From: Anabaena sp. UHCC 0187
GTDB lineage: Bacteria > Cyanobacteriota > Cyanobacteriia > Cyanobacteriales > Nostocaceae
DNA: 64,000 nucleotides
Direction of reading: 5' to 3'
NCBI RefSeq assembly: GCF_009712035.1
Contig: NZ_VILB01000010.1
Location: 3,794-67,793 of the forward strand
In this document: positions 52,308 to 63,400 of the stretch, one piece after another
Layout: each line of letters opens with the position of its first letter
How positions within the stretch are numbered: the first letter of the stretch is position 1
Program-made: the position numbers and the translations under genes
The notes under the pieces: model-generated
Told to the model about the DNA's origin: nothing
The model's database searches: none
Seen by the model: the letters and a program-made list of their open reading frames with translations, nothing else

Positions 52308-53666
52308 CTACACATTCAACGGCTTTTTTGGGATGACTGGCGTTTGATTATCACTATTTACAATCGGTACAGGTGCAATAACTTCCTTACCTGTAATTAA
52401 TCTCGCGCCACGATTGCGGGTAAAATAACTCCACAACCATTGAATCATCACAACTAACTTATTATCAAATTCAATCAAGAAGTAGATATGAATAAATAAC
52501 CACACAAACCAGGCAAAGAAACCTCTGAGTTTGATAAATCCTAAATCAACAACTGCGGCGTGTTGCCCAATCATTGCTAGACTACCTCTATCTACATATT
52601 CAAATTGGGGTAAGGTTTCACCTTTGAGGCGTTTTTGAATGAGTTTGGCTACATATTCGCCTTCTTGCATGGCGACTGGTGCAACTCCCGGTAAAGGTTT
52701 ATCATTTTGATGGGCAAAATTTGCTAAGTCACCAACTACGAAAATGTTGGGAAATCCTTTAATACTTAGGTCTGGTTCAACGATAACACGACCTGCCCGA
52801 TCGCTCTCAACTCCCGTCTTTTCTGTCAAAACTTTTCCCATTGGTGAGGCTTTCACACCCGCAGCCCACAACACTGTTTTCGTAGCGATTTCTTTAACTT
52901 CATCACCTTGCTTAATCGTAACTATATCATTTTCAATATGTGTTACTAAGGTTTTAGTTTGCACATCTACACCCAAAGCCTTTAATGATGCTTCCGCTGT
53001 GTGAGATAATTCCGGTGCAAAGGGAGGAAGCACACGATCTAAACCTTCTAACAATAAAACTCTAGTTTCTGAGGTGTCAATGTTGCGGAAATCTTCTTTC
53101 AGGGTTTTAGTTGCTAATTCAGCGATCGCTCCTGCTAATTCTACCCCAGTTGGACCACCACCGACAATTACAAAAGTTAACAAAGCCTGCCGTTTAACCG
53201 GATCACTTTCTTTTTCAGCGCCTTCAAAAGCCATAAAAATCCGCCGACGCATTTCAATTGCATCTTCCACAGTCTTTAAACCCGGTGCAAATTCTTCCCA
53301 GTTATCCTTACCAAAATAGGAATGCTTCGCCCCTGTAGCCACAATTAAGGTATCGTAGGGGACTGTTTCCTCACCCACCATGACACTTTGGGCGTTGGTG
53401 TCAATATCATTCACTTCACCCAATAGCACTTTTGTATTTTTGCTCTTGCTGAGGACAGAACGCAAGGGAGAAGAAATATCCGCTGGGGATAAAGCACCTG
53501 TAGCTACTTGGTACAGAAGAGGTTGAAAGAGATGAAAATTGCGTTTATCAATCAGAGTGATTTGCACATTGGCCTTAGCCATAGACTTAGCGGCATACAG
53601 TCCCCCAAAGCCCCCGCCAATAATCACAACTTGATGTACTGGTGTTTTGTCAACCTGATCAACCAT
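52308..53666 (-). CDS. Type II NADH dehydrogenase (NDH-2), NAD(P)/FAD-dependent oxidoreductase
   Basis: A 452-residue peripheral membrane flavoprotein that passes electrons from NADH to quinone without pumping protons. VVIIGGGFGGLYAAKS near residues 13-28 binds FAD, FVIVGGGPTGVELAGAIAEL binds NAD(P)H, and IFVVGDLANFAHQN is the last FAD block. A hydrophobic C-terminal segment (FFAWFVWLFIHIYFLIE) is the probable membrane anchor. The ATG at 53666 has an AAGGAAA box eight bases upstream; the longer frame from a TTG at 53711 is less likely. Cyanobacteria have several NDH-2 proteins (Ndb), and which one this is remains open. Confidence 0.9.
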   Translation of the reverse strand: MVDQVDKTPVHQVVIIGGGFGGLYAAKSMAKANVQITLIDKRNFHLFQPLLYQVATGALSPADISSPLRSVLSKSKNTKVLLGEVNDIDTNAQSVMVGEETVPYDTLIVATGAKHSYFGKDNWEEFAPGLKTVEDAIEMRRRIFMAFEGAEKESDPVKRQALLTFVIVGGGPTGVELAGAIAELATKTLKEDFRNIDTSETRVLLLEGLDRVLPPFAPELSHTAEASLKALGVDVQTKTLVTHIENDIVTIKQGDEVKEIATKTVLWAAGVKASPMGKVLTEKTGVESDRAGRVIVEPDLSIKGFPNIFVVGDLANFAHQNDKPLPGVAPVAMQEGEYVAKLIQKRLKGETLPQFEYVDRGSLAMIGQHAAVVDLGFIKLRGFFAWFVWLFIHIYFLIEFDNKLVVMIQWLWSYFTRNRGARLITGKEVIAPVPIVNSDNQTPVIPKKPLNV

Positions 53667-54047
53667 AAGAAATATTTCCTTGCATGACACTGCTGTAACT
53701 ATTCTTAACAAATTTGTATCAAAAATGTCACAATTATTTCTGTTTATCTTGAACTTCTTAAAAAAAAATTAAAGTAGTAAATAGACATCTCCGGTAATTA
53801 AATGTGCGTGGTTTGAAACCCTTGTAGAGACGTTCTATAGAAGGTCTCTACATTCATTTTCGGAGATGTCTAATTAGTGAGAAGGTAGGGGCGCAGTCCC
53901 TGCGCCCAGTCAGGAGCTTTGTTACATCTACACTTGACTTAGGTCAATGGTCGCTTTGACGACCTGTTTTTCCTCTTATTTCCGCATCTCCCAAGCCTTA
54001 AATGCGCCCGCCCAGTCCCATCTCCCCCGAAAAAAATCACTCTCGTG
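53667..54047. other. Intergenic region with two palindromic repeats
   Basis: About 381 bases between the NDH-2 start and the metallophosphatase-like stop, both minus strand. TTGTAGAGACGTTCT and its near-perfect complement form a 30-base palindrome at 53823-53852. GGGCGCAG...CTGCGCCC forms an eight-pair stem at 53889-53907. Both look like dispersed cyanobacterial repeats. No gene seen. Confidence 0.65.
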
Positions 54048-57000
54048 TTAGGAAACCTGCGTCAAATTCAGTTGTACAATGATATCGTTATAATCCCCGT
54101 CACCACCACCAGCTAAATCTTCAAAACCAAAGGTATTATTTCCCAACATACGAACATGGTCAAGTCGATCAGAGTTAGCACCCAGGAAGGGGAAATAAAC
54201 TTGAGGGTCGTTATTAGGATTACTATCTAAAATAATATCGGGTCTACCATTAACAATCATAAATGGAGCATACAGCGCACCCCCGTCAAACTTATCAGTA
54301 AAACTAGCCTTACCTTGATTATTAACAGTTAATTCAATGCCAGCAACTCTAGAACCTATAGCAGCCTGAATGTAATCAGAATCACCTGGTTTTACGTCAG
54401 CAGTACCATCACCATTTGTATCAATTCCACCATTAATATTTGCAACTTTATAGAAGCCAACAAAATTGTTGAAAGCTGCTTCTCTGTTAACCACAAAATC
54501 TGCTTTTACCTGTCCGGCAACATCTCGCAAATCAATCATTTCTCCTTGAGGTATATTTTGCACCCCTGCACCCAAAGGTAATTTTTGATTGCTGGCTTGC
54601 AGTTTCACAACCAAATCTTGGAAGTTAGCAGTATTATTAGAACCATCTTGCCAAGCTAAGATGAAACCATCATCATTGCTAGGGGTGATACTTTGATTTC
54701 CAGGAGAAGAAAATAGTACGTCAGAAATTGGAGTTTTTCCAGCACGAATGGCATCTAATGTACTATTTATTACCAAATAAAATCTCAGGTTTTCATTAGA
54801 GTCAAATTGAAACATATGACTCAATTTTTCTGGATTAAAGCCATTGGGGTTATTGGTAATAGTGGAAAACAAAGTCTGCATTCGTGTTAACGCTGCTTGA
54901 TTGTAGCCATTTTCACCTGGAGCAATACCGTTGATTCTACCTTGACCATCATCAACAGTAAATACGCCCAGTTCGTTAACATTTCTAGAACCTCGTCCGT
55001 TGAGGGTAACTTGTAATGTTGTTTGCAACTGCTTACTCTTGATGTTAAAGACATCGTTACCATTCTTGGTCAACTTCGGAACGTCGGTAATAGGATCATT
55101 CTCAGCTATGTCATTGACAGAAATCTGTAACGGCTTTTCCAAGAAGAGTCCGTTTTGGTCAGTAGTGCGAACACGGATGTTGTAACTTGATTTTGTTTCA
55201 AAATCAGGGGCAACATTAATTGTGAGTTGGTTTTGTCTGATTGCAAATAAACTATTATCACTACTACCATCACCACTGACTAAGCTATATACAAAAGTAT
55301 TACTTACGTCTGGGTCAGTGGTAGCGAAGTTACCAATCACCGTCCCACTCAGTACATTTTCATCTACCCTGCTGCTATCTAAGCTCAAATCTGTGGGGGT
55401 TTCATTGATATCACCAGGATTAACATCTGGTATAATATTATCGTTACGTTTATCTAGGTTTTGAATGCGTAAATCTTCTGATGCTAGAGTTTCCCCTACA
55501 TTGTAAGCATTCTCCTGATAAGCTTCTAAGAAATCTTTAAATGACTGCTGCTCAGTAATTTCTGCGTTCACTACATTTTCACCTAAGCTGGGGAAGTCGT
55601 AATCATCACCTCCATCAGCTAGGAATTTGAGAGTAACAACGCGAATGGAACGGTCAGCATCACCAACAATTTCCCCATTTTGGACAATCACATCGGTAAT
55701 GTTGCCTTCGTTATCCACGAGTGCTAAAGTCTGAATTCTTTCCCCGACAGGAATAGTATTACTTTCAGCATCTGTAGTATCAAAGCTAAATTTTAGCCCT
55801 GATACTTGGGGAAAACGACCTGAAGTTTCACCTGCACTCGCACGAGATACACCATTTTCTAGCAGGGTTTTTAATTCAGAAGCCGTAACTGTCACCAGTA
55901 ACAATTCGTTGTTAAACCGCAGGACAGTTTCCACATCGAGTTGAGAAATTTCTCCTACTGGTAAACTAGCGCGAATAGAACCTGCGTTTTGAATTGCTAC
56001 TGCAACAGTGGGGTCAATTTTTTGTGCAGCTGCTAAATTAGCATCTGCAAGCATATCGCCGAAGTTGGTTTCTTCCGTGCGAAGACTGTTGCGTTCTCCA
56101 TTCAGTAATACATCGGTTTTACCAAAAATGCGCGTGTCTTTTAACTCAATAAGTTGAGTAATAGAGTCCGTAAGTTCCTTGACGAGTGCGCCTTTGCTGC
56201 CAGAGGCTAAAGGGTCTTGACCTTCCCAGACTGACTGAACCATCTCATCAGTGGTAGCATACATCCCATTGATGGTAGGGTCTAGATTTTCGGTAATAAT
56301 TTTACCTTCGGCATCAAAGTCTAGAACCAGACGACCAAGGTATTTATATTGATTGCCACCTGTGACAATTAGGGCAGGGTTATTATCTTTATCAGTAGTA
56401 AGTAGGGGATAAGTGCCATTTACCGTGTCGTCAGGACGCAAGGTGTCTGTGTCGTCAGCTAAAAAGGTAGTAGTACCAGAAAGAAGCACATCAACACCTT
56501 GAAGTTGTTTAATTAACTCTTGGTCTAAATCAAAACTTGGTAGGTCACTTAACAAAATTATCTTGTTAATACCTTGATCTGTAAGAATATCAATAGTTGG
56601 TTGCAATACAGAAGCGATCGCCTCTGCTGTTTCGTCTCCTAGAACTTGAATACCCCCCGCTTGGGTGATATCTCTAAACAGAGGGTTGCTAACGCCTAAA
56701 ACCCCTATTTTTTCTCCCCCTTCTTCAATAATGGTCGCAGGGGCAAGTCTTGGTTTTGCACCTTCACTAATCAATTGTTCTGGGGTAGATTGGAAGGTAT
56801 TGCTGGTCAGAATTTCTGTAGTAGTCAGTCCTGAGAGGCTATTATCTTGGCTGAAGTCTAGGTTGGTTGCTAGGTAAGGAAACTGTGTGCCTAACCATTG
56901 GATATTTTCGATGCTTGTTCCATTTAAGTCTGCACCTATCAGTCCGGCAAAGGTTGATGTACCTTGAGAGAGTTCGTGGTTGCCGAGGGCGGAAGCATCT

Positions 57001-57308
57001 AAGCCAATAATATTCAACAAAGTAGCATCTAGGCGACCAGAACCAACTTCTAGGGAGCTTAACTCGTTGCCTGTCAGTTGTTGATAGACTGATATCAATG
57101 CTTCCCGCATTGCCAGGTCTTCGGCTGCAAAGAATACAGGACCGGGGAGGAAGTTATCACCTGTAGATAGGGTAATACTATTGAGAATTTGCTCTTCTAA
57201 GCCATCAACAAGGGCAGTAAAATTAATAGCTTCTTGAAAAGTGTTAGTACCGCCTTCTAAGCTGGAAGCGTGAAGAATTTGCAGGGTGTAAGCAATGTTG
57301 TCAGCCAT
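54048..57308 (-). CDS. Degenerate metallophosphatase/5'-nucleotidase-like protein with DUF4114
   Basis: A 1086-residue protein. Residues 1-340 look like a calcineurin-like metallophosphatase: LQILHASSLEGG, TGDNFLPGP and ALGNHEL. Residues 390-600 resemble the 5'-nucleotidase C domain (NFGDMLADANLAAA, IQNAGSIRASLPVGEIS, FADGGDDYDFP-like LADGGDDYDFP). Then come a cadherin-like segment (DENVLSGTVIGNF) and a C-terminal DUF4114 (FGFEDLAGGGDGDYND). The first metal motif reads ASSLE where a DxH or SDxE would be expected, and the GHxH-type motif is SGTTTF, so catalysis is doubtful. No signal peptide is seen; a surface or type-I-secreted role is plausible. ATG at 57308. Confidence 0.82.
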   Translation of the reverse strand: MADNIAYTLQILHASSLEGGTNTFQEAINFTALVDGLEEQILNSITLSTGDNFLPGPVFFAAEDLAMREALISVYQQLTGNELSSLEVGSGRLDATLLNIIGLDASALGNHELSQGTSTFAGLIGADLNGTSIENIQWLGTQFPYLATNLDFSQDNSLSGLTTTEILTSNTFQSTPEQLISEGAKPRLAPATIIEEGGEKIGVLGVSNPLFRDITQAGGIQVLGDETAEAIASVLQPTIDILTDQGINKIILLSDLPSFDLDQELIKQLQGVDVLLSGTTTFLADDTDTLRPDDTVNGTYPLLTTDKDNNPALIVTGGNQYKYLGRLVLDFDAEGKIITENLDPTINGMYATTDEMVQSVWEGQDPLASGSKGALVKELTDSITQLIELKDTRIFGKTDVLLNGERNSLRTEETNFGDMLADANLAAAQKIDPTVAVAIQNAGSIRASLPVGEISQLDVETVLRFNNELLLVTVTASELKTLLENGVSRASAGETSGRFPQVSGLKFSFDTTDAESNTIPVGERIQTLALVDNEGNITDVIVQNGEIVGDADRSIRVVTLKFLADGGDDYDFPSLGENVVNAEITEQQSFKDFLEAYQENAYNVGETLASEDLRIQNLDKRNDNIIPDVNPGDINETPTDLSLDSSRVDENVLSGTVIGNFATTDPDVSNTFVYSLVSGDGSSDNSLFAIRQNQLTINVAPDFETKSSYNIRVRTTDQNGLFLEKPLQISVNDIAENDPITDVPKLTKNGNDVFNIKSKQLQTTLQVTLNGRGSRNVNELGVFTVDDGQGRINGIAPGENGYNQAALTRMQTLFSTITNNPNGFNPEKLSHMFQFDSNENLRFYLVINSTLDAIRAGKTPISDVLFSSPGNQSITPSNDDGFILAWQDGSNNTANFQDLVVKLQASNQKLPLGAGVQNIPQGEMIDLRDVAGQVKADFVVNREAAFNNFVGFYKVANINGGIDTNGDGTADVKPGDSDYIQAAIGSRVAGIELTVNNQGKASFTDKFDGGALYAPFMIVNGRPDIILDSNPNNDPQVYFPFLGANSDRLDHVRMLGNNTFGFEDLAGGGDGDYNDIIVQLNLTQVS

Positions 57309-57369
57309 AATTAATATTTATTGATTGATTGGAATTGGGTTTATGTAGAGGGTGTAGTTCATGCCAATT

Positions 57370-57417
57370 TAAAAACCTGAAATTAACAGTAGCGTGGTAG
57401 CCCCATTAATTTCAGGT
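57370..57417 (-). terminator. Intrinsic terminator after the RTX gene
   Basis: ACCTGAAATTAA (57375-57386) and TTAATTTCAGGT (57406-57417) are perfect 12-base complements around a 19-base loop. Read on the minus strand the stem is followed by a run of five T (TTTTTAAA). It ends the large RTX gene before the metallophosphatase gene. Confidence 0.82.
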
Positions 57418-57438
57418 GTAAGTCCTAATCTAAAAAGG

Positions 57439-60400
57439 TCAGATCAAAGTGATATCTTGAGTGACAGAAAAGTTACTGCTGTTGACGTTCTCTACAAAGG
57501 CAATCTGTTGACTGTTGAAGAACAAAGATTGGGTGCTGTAGTTGAAGCTGAACTGTTGTAAAGTCACGCCTGTACCAAAAGCCACATCATTAATTAGAAT
57601 TTTGTCCCCTTCTGAGCGATTAAAGTCTTTGATCCGGTCGATTCCTCCATTTGATCTATCAAAGCGGAATTCATCTGCACCAGTTCCACCATAGAGGGCG
57701 TCATTTCCAAGACCACCAATCAGGGTGTCGTTACCCCACATCCCATTGAGGATGTCGTTACCAGCACCACCGATGAGCGAGTCATTGTCGTTCCAACCTT
57801 GGATGTCGTCATTACCATCACCACCGTCTAGAGTATCATTGCCACTACCTCCATTTAAGATATCATGCCCGGCTTCACCGAAAATTCGATCATCCCCAAC
57901 TTCGCCATAGAGATAATCTGTACCTATGCCACCAGAGAGGGAGTCATTTCCACTTCCACCCATAAGGGTATCATTGCCACCATCACCGTTGAGGGTATCA
58001 TTGCCAGCACCACCGTTGAGGTTATTATTGAGGTTATTGCCCTTAATATAGTCGCCTTGGCTACCACCCATGACATTTTCAATGCCACTACCTAGCACTG
58101 AACCAATAACGAGGGATAGATTGCTGTTGACAGTCTGTTTACCCGTCTTAGTCAAGTCGATATTGATGCTGTTATTGGTAGTATTTGAGAAATTTAGCGA
58201 GTCAACTCCTGAATTTGATTCAATGACACGGAAGGTTTCCCATGTATCGCGGAAGGATTGTTGGCTTACTGCATAACCGGAGAAAAAATCTTTGGCCTGC
58301 ACATAGCGATCATGAAATGTTTTCAGCCCTATATTATTTCCGCCACTACGAATAACCTCAAAACTCTCCCAAGTGTCTATAAAATCTTGTTGAACCAGGC
58401 TGTAGTTGCTTGATTGATCTTGGGCCTGCACGTAGCGATCATGGAAAGTTCTCAGGGCAATTTTGCCATCTTCCAGAGGCACAACTTCAAAGGTTTCCCA
58501 GGTACTAGGCGAGGTTTGCTGCTTGATGCGGTAGCCTCCACTTGCATCTGTAGCTTGCAGATAAAGTCCATGAGCGGTCTGTAAATTGACTGTTAGCTCA
58601 CTGATTGTGTCTGTCCCTAAATTGATATCTGCATCAAAGTTGTAGGTATCATTTCCAGAACCACCAATGAGTATGTCGTCACCCGCCCCACCATTAAGGG
58701 TGTCGTTGCCCTCATTGCCTTCCAGGATATCATTACCAGCACCACCTTCTAAAGTATTAGTAAGACCATTCCCATATAGGGTATCGTTGCCTGAAGAGCC
58801 GATGATATTTTCAATGGAATTTAACTGGTCGCTTTCAGAAGAAGCCGTGAAATTTACTTGTTGTAGGGACAAATTCGCCCTAATTCCAATTGTCCGATAG
58901 CTGTAATCAGCAGTGTCAATACCAGCACCACCGTCAAGAGAATCATTGCCATCGCCACCTTCAAGAGTATCATTGCCAGCACCACCTTTGAGGGTATTAC
59001 TACCACTATTCCCAATTAAGGTGTCGTTGCCAGAAGAACCGATGATATTTTCAATGGAAATTAACCCCTCGAAGTCGGAAGAACCCGCAAAATTTACTCG
59101 TTGTAGGGACAAATTCGCCGTAATTCCAATTGTCCGATAGCTGTAATCAGCAGTGTCAATACCAGCACCACCATTGAGGGTATCGATGCCATTGCCACCA
59201 TCAAGAGTATCATTGCCAGCACCACCGTCAAGAGAGTCATTGCCATCACCACCGTTGAGGGTATCATTGCCATCGCCACCATCAAGGAGATCATTGCCTA
59301 CTTCACCATTGAGGGTATCTTCACCTTGTTCTCCATAAAGTTTGTCATCGCCAGAGCCGCCGTAGAGTAAATCGTTTTCGCTACCACCATAAATGGTATC
59401 GTTTCCATTTTCGCCTCGCAGGTCATCGTTTCCTTTTTGGCCAAGTAGTTTGTCATCACCATCACTACCGTAAAGATAGTCGTTGCCATCCTCACCGTTG
59501 AGTACCTCATTAATAGGGACACCGTAGATAGTGTCGCTATCACTACTGCCATTTCTCACTAAAACTTCATACTGAAATTCCTCAACTCCAGTAGCAATTT
59601 TTTCAATGTACTTGCTGGTAATTTTCCATCCTGCCGCACTGTTGGTAAATGTATAGTCACTCTCAATGCCTGGCAAAACTAAGATATCGTCACCAGAGCC
59701 TCCGTGAATAGTGTCATTGCCCCAGCCTGTATAGATGATATCATTGCCTTCCTCACCATTAAGTAAGTCATTCCCATCGCCACCTTTGAGGATATCTTGG
59801 CCATCACCGCCGTAGAGAGTGTCGTCGCCTACTCCACCATCAAGAAAATCATTACCTGTCTCGCCTCTTAAATCGTCGTTGCCATCTTCGCCGTAGAGAT
59901 TGTCGTCGCCCACTCCACCATAGAGCTTGTCGTTGCCTTTGCCACCCTCTAAAAAGTCATTATCGAAAGACCCATTATAGGTTTGTCCCTCTGATCCGTC
60001 ATCTTCGCCGTACAGAGTGTCGTCCCCATCTCCACCTTTGAGTAAATCGTGACCTTGTTGACCGTAGAGAATGTCGTTGCCTTTGCCACCCTCTAGGATA
60101 TCTTCACCGTGAGAGCCAATAAGTTTGTCGTCCCCATCTCCACCATCAAGAATATCATCGCCTCCATCACCGTAGAGTAAGTCGTTGCCCACTCCACCAA
60201 AAAGATAGTCTTTGCCATTGCCACCGTGTAGGGTGTCATTATCGAAAGACCCATTATAGGTTTGTCCCTGTTTTCCGTCATCTTCGCCAAACAGGTAATC
60301 GTCCCCATCTCCACCTTTGAGTAAATCGTAACCTTGCTGACCGTAGAGAATATCGTTGCCTGTGCCACCCTCTAGGGTATCTTCACCGTGATAGCCGTGA

Positions 60401-63400
60401 AGTTGGTCGTTGTCGTCTCCACCATCAAGAAAATCATTACCATGTCCGCCGTAGAGAACGTCATTGCCCGACCCTCCATAAAGCTTATCATCACCCTTTT
60501 GGGACACGATATCGACGGTTTTATATACCTTTACTAAGGTTGTTCCTACTACTTCTACCCGATATCCCAGTGAAGTGTAATAGGAAATGTAATTATCCTT
60601 TTCTTTCTGTACTGTGGCGGAAAAAATATTAGTAAAGTATTTTTCCTCGACAAACTCCTCCCTCGAATCGGCTTCCGGATCGCCGTAGAGAACGTCATTG
60701 CCTTCGCCACCAAGGAGAGTATCTCTATCTAATCCACCTTCTAAATAGTCATCTCCATCTTCACCTTCTAAATAGTCATTTCCATCTTCACCAAAGAGTC
60801 TGTCCTCATCATTGCCACCTTTGAGTATGTCATCACCATTGCCGCCATAGAGTTGGTCATATCCATCATTACCTTCTAAATAGTCATTTCCATTTTCACC
60901 AAAGAGTTTGTCCTCATTATTGCCGCCATAAAGGTTGTCCTCATTATTGCCACCATAAAGTTCGTCATGTCCATCATTACCTTCTAAATAGTCATTTCCA
61001 TCTTCACCATAGAGTCTGTCCTCATTATTGCCACCTCTGAGTTGGTCATTTCCAGGTCCACCATAAAGGTCGTCATACCCATCGTCACCATAGAGGTAGT
61101 CATTTCCATATTCACCATAAAGTTTGTCCTCATTGCGTCCGCCATAGAGCCTGTCATTGCCTCCACTACCATAGAGCCTGTCATTGCCTCCGTAACCATA
61201 CATATAGTCATCGCCATTGCCATTTATACCATGGAGTTCGTCATTTCCATTATCACCATAGTTACTACCTCCAATAATCCAATCATAAGCGTCCTTTAAT
61301 AATCCACCAATATCATTGATGATATCTCCAAAAAATTCCTCCAAGCCATCGAAGACGCTATCGAACAAATCTGCAAACAAACTTGGGATATTGGTCACAG
61401 AACCCAGGTTTATATTAATGTCGCCATCACCCAACGTACTGTAATATGAGAGATTTAAGAGTGAACCATCAAATGTGCCATCTGAGGTAATCGTAAGGTC
61501 AGCTCCAACATCGAAGCCAAAGATAGAGAATCCTAAACGACCTGTAACCTTGATCTCGCCATTCACTATCTCAATGCTAGTACCTAACTCTAGACCCAGG
61601 AATTTTGCTTTACCTGCTATTTTTATTGGTGAATTATTGTTGGTTGGAATTGAAATCTCGGCGTTCTCTATGCTTAGGACACCGAATAAGTCAAGATTTC
61701 CTCTAACGGTGAGTCCATTACTATCGGCAGTGATACTGGCATTTGCTATTTGTTGCCCAAAGATTTTTGTTATGCCGCTAATGTTTAAACCAGAAGAAGT
61801 AGTGACCGAAATGGTTGCACTATCTATCGCCAGGACACCAAATAAGTCAATATTTCCTCTAACGGTGAGTCCATTACTATTGGCAGTGATACTGGCATTT
61901 GCTATTTGTTGCCCAAAGATTTTTGTTGTACCGCTAATGTTTAAACCACCAGAGGTGACCGCAATGGTTGCACTATCTATCGCCAGGACACCGAATAAGT
62001 CAAGATTTCCAAGTATTTGAAAGTTACCCTGATTGGCAGTAATACTGGCATTTGCAATTTCTTGCCCAAGGATTTTTGTTGTACCGCCAATCTCTAATTT
62101 AGAAGAGGTGACCGAAATTATTGCATTCTCTATTTTCAGGACACTGAATAAGTCAAGATTTCCTGTAACTTGAAGCTGAGTGGAATTGATATCCATCTTT
62201 GCATCTGCAAGCGAATAACCGAATACCTTGACCGTAGCCGATCCTGTTATTGCACTATTAGCCAGATTAGATTTATCAATGATGGCTGAAAGAGAGGGAA
62301 TATCTAACTCTAAGAGTTTAAAGAAGTTGAACTTCAAATTGTTGATCTTGACACTGATTGGAGTGATATCAACACTAGCTGATGCAACCTCCTGACCGAG
62401 TAAAGTCACTCTACCCGATCCACTAGCCCTACTTTCAAGTGGATTAGTTTTATTAGTGATGACTGAAAGATTGTTAATATATAACCCTACAAGTCCGATA
62501 TCAACATTGAATTTTTTAATGGTGATACTGCTTGAAGTGATTTCAAACTCAGTTGAGGCAACTTCCTTGCCAAAAACCACCAGCTTTCCGTCACCACTTA
62601 AGAATTGCTTTTCCGAAGATACTTCCAGTGCTAAATCTAAGTTCGGATCGTTAGCACCTGAAAGCTGCAAAAATCCCAAATCAATCTCAGAAAGTTTCAA
62701 AGACCCTGTTAAGGTAGGATTCGCTGCGTATGGATTGGCGTTGATATTGAGATCGGCTGTTTTTTTCCAAGCTTCCACCTGTCCATTGATACCAATTCCT
62801 TGAGTGAAGATTGTGTTACCAATTTTTGTCTCAACTGGCACAAATTTGATCAGTGGATCGATGATTGTATCTTCATCGGGTCCATCAATAGATACAACGC
62901 TGACATCAATAATTTTATTCAAAAACTCCAGCGCGTCCTTGACAATAGTTAATTCTTTAGCACCTTGTTGCAACACAAAAGAACCAACTGGTCCGACAAT
63001 CAGGTCAACCAAACTGACTTTCTTATTTGCCGTTAATTCCAAACCAATTTTGCTTGGATCGTTCGTATCTAGTAAGAAACCACCCTTTAGATTGAATTTA
63101 CCAAACTGGAAATCTCCTAAGAAGCCAATATTATCAATATACGGTGTTAGATAAGTCCCACCCAACTGGACTACTAAATTCCTAACAGTTATATCCGGTA
63201 AACTAAATGGTTTTTCCCATGCAGTATCGGTATTAAGTGAAAATGACCCTGTTAGTGCTTTTGGATCAAGAGTTAGTCCTCCTGTCAATTTTAAAGTCGG
63301 TTCATCAGTTTGGAAAGGATCGTAACCTGTAAAACTTATACCTGCTGCAATACCAAAGCTTGGAGAAATAGTGCTATCTACAGCTAGGTTTAATTTAGCG

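Noticed and set aside
61042-61299. Long plus-strand frames opposite the RTX repeats
   Set aside because: They are mirror images of the glycine/aspartate repeats and carry repetitive, biased residues.
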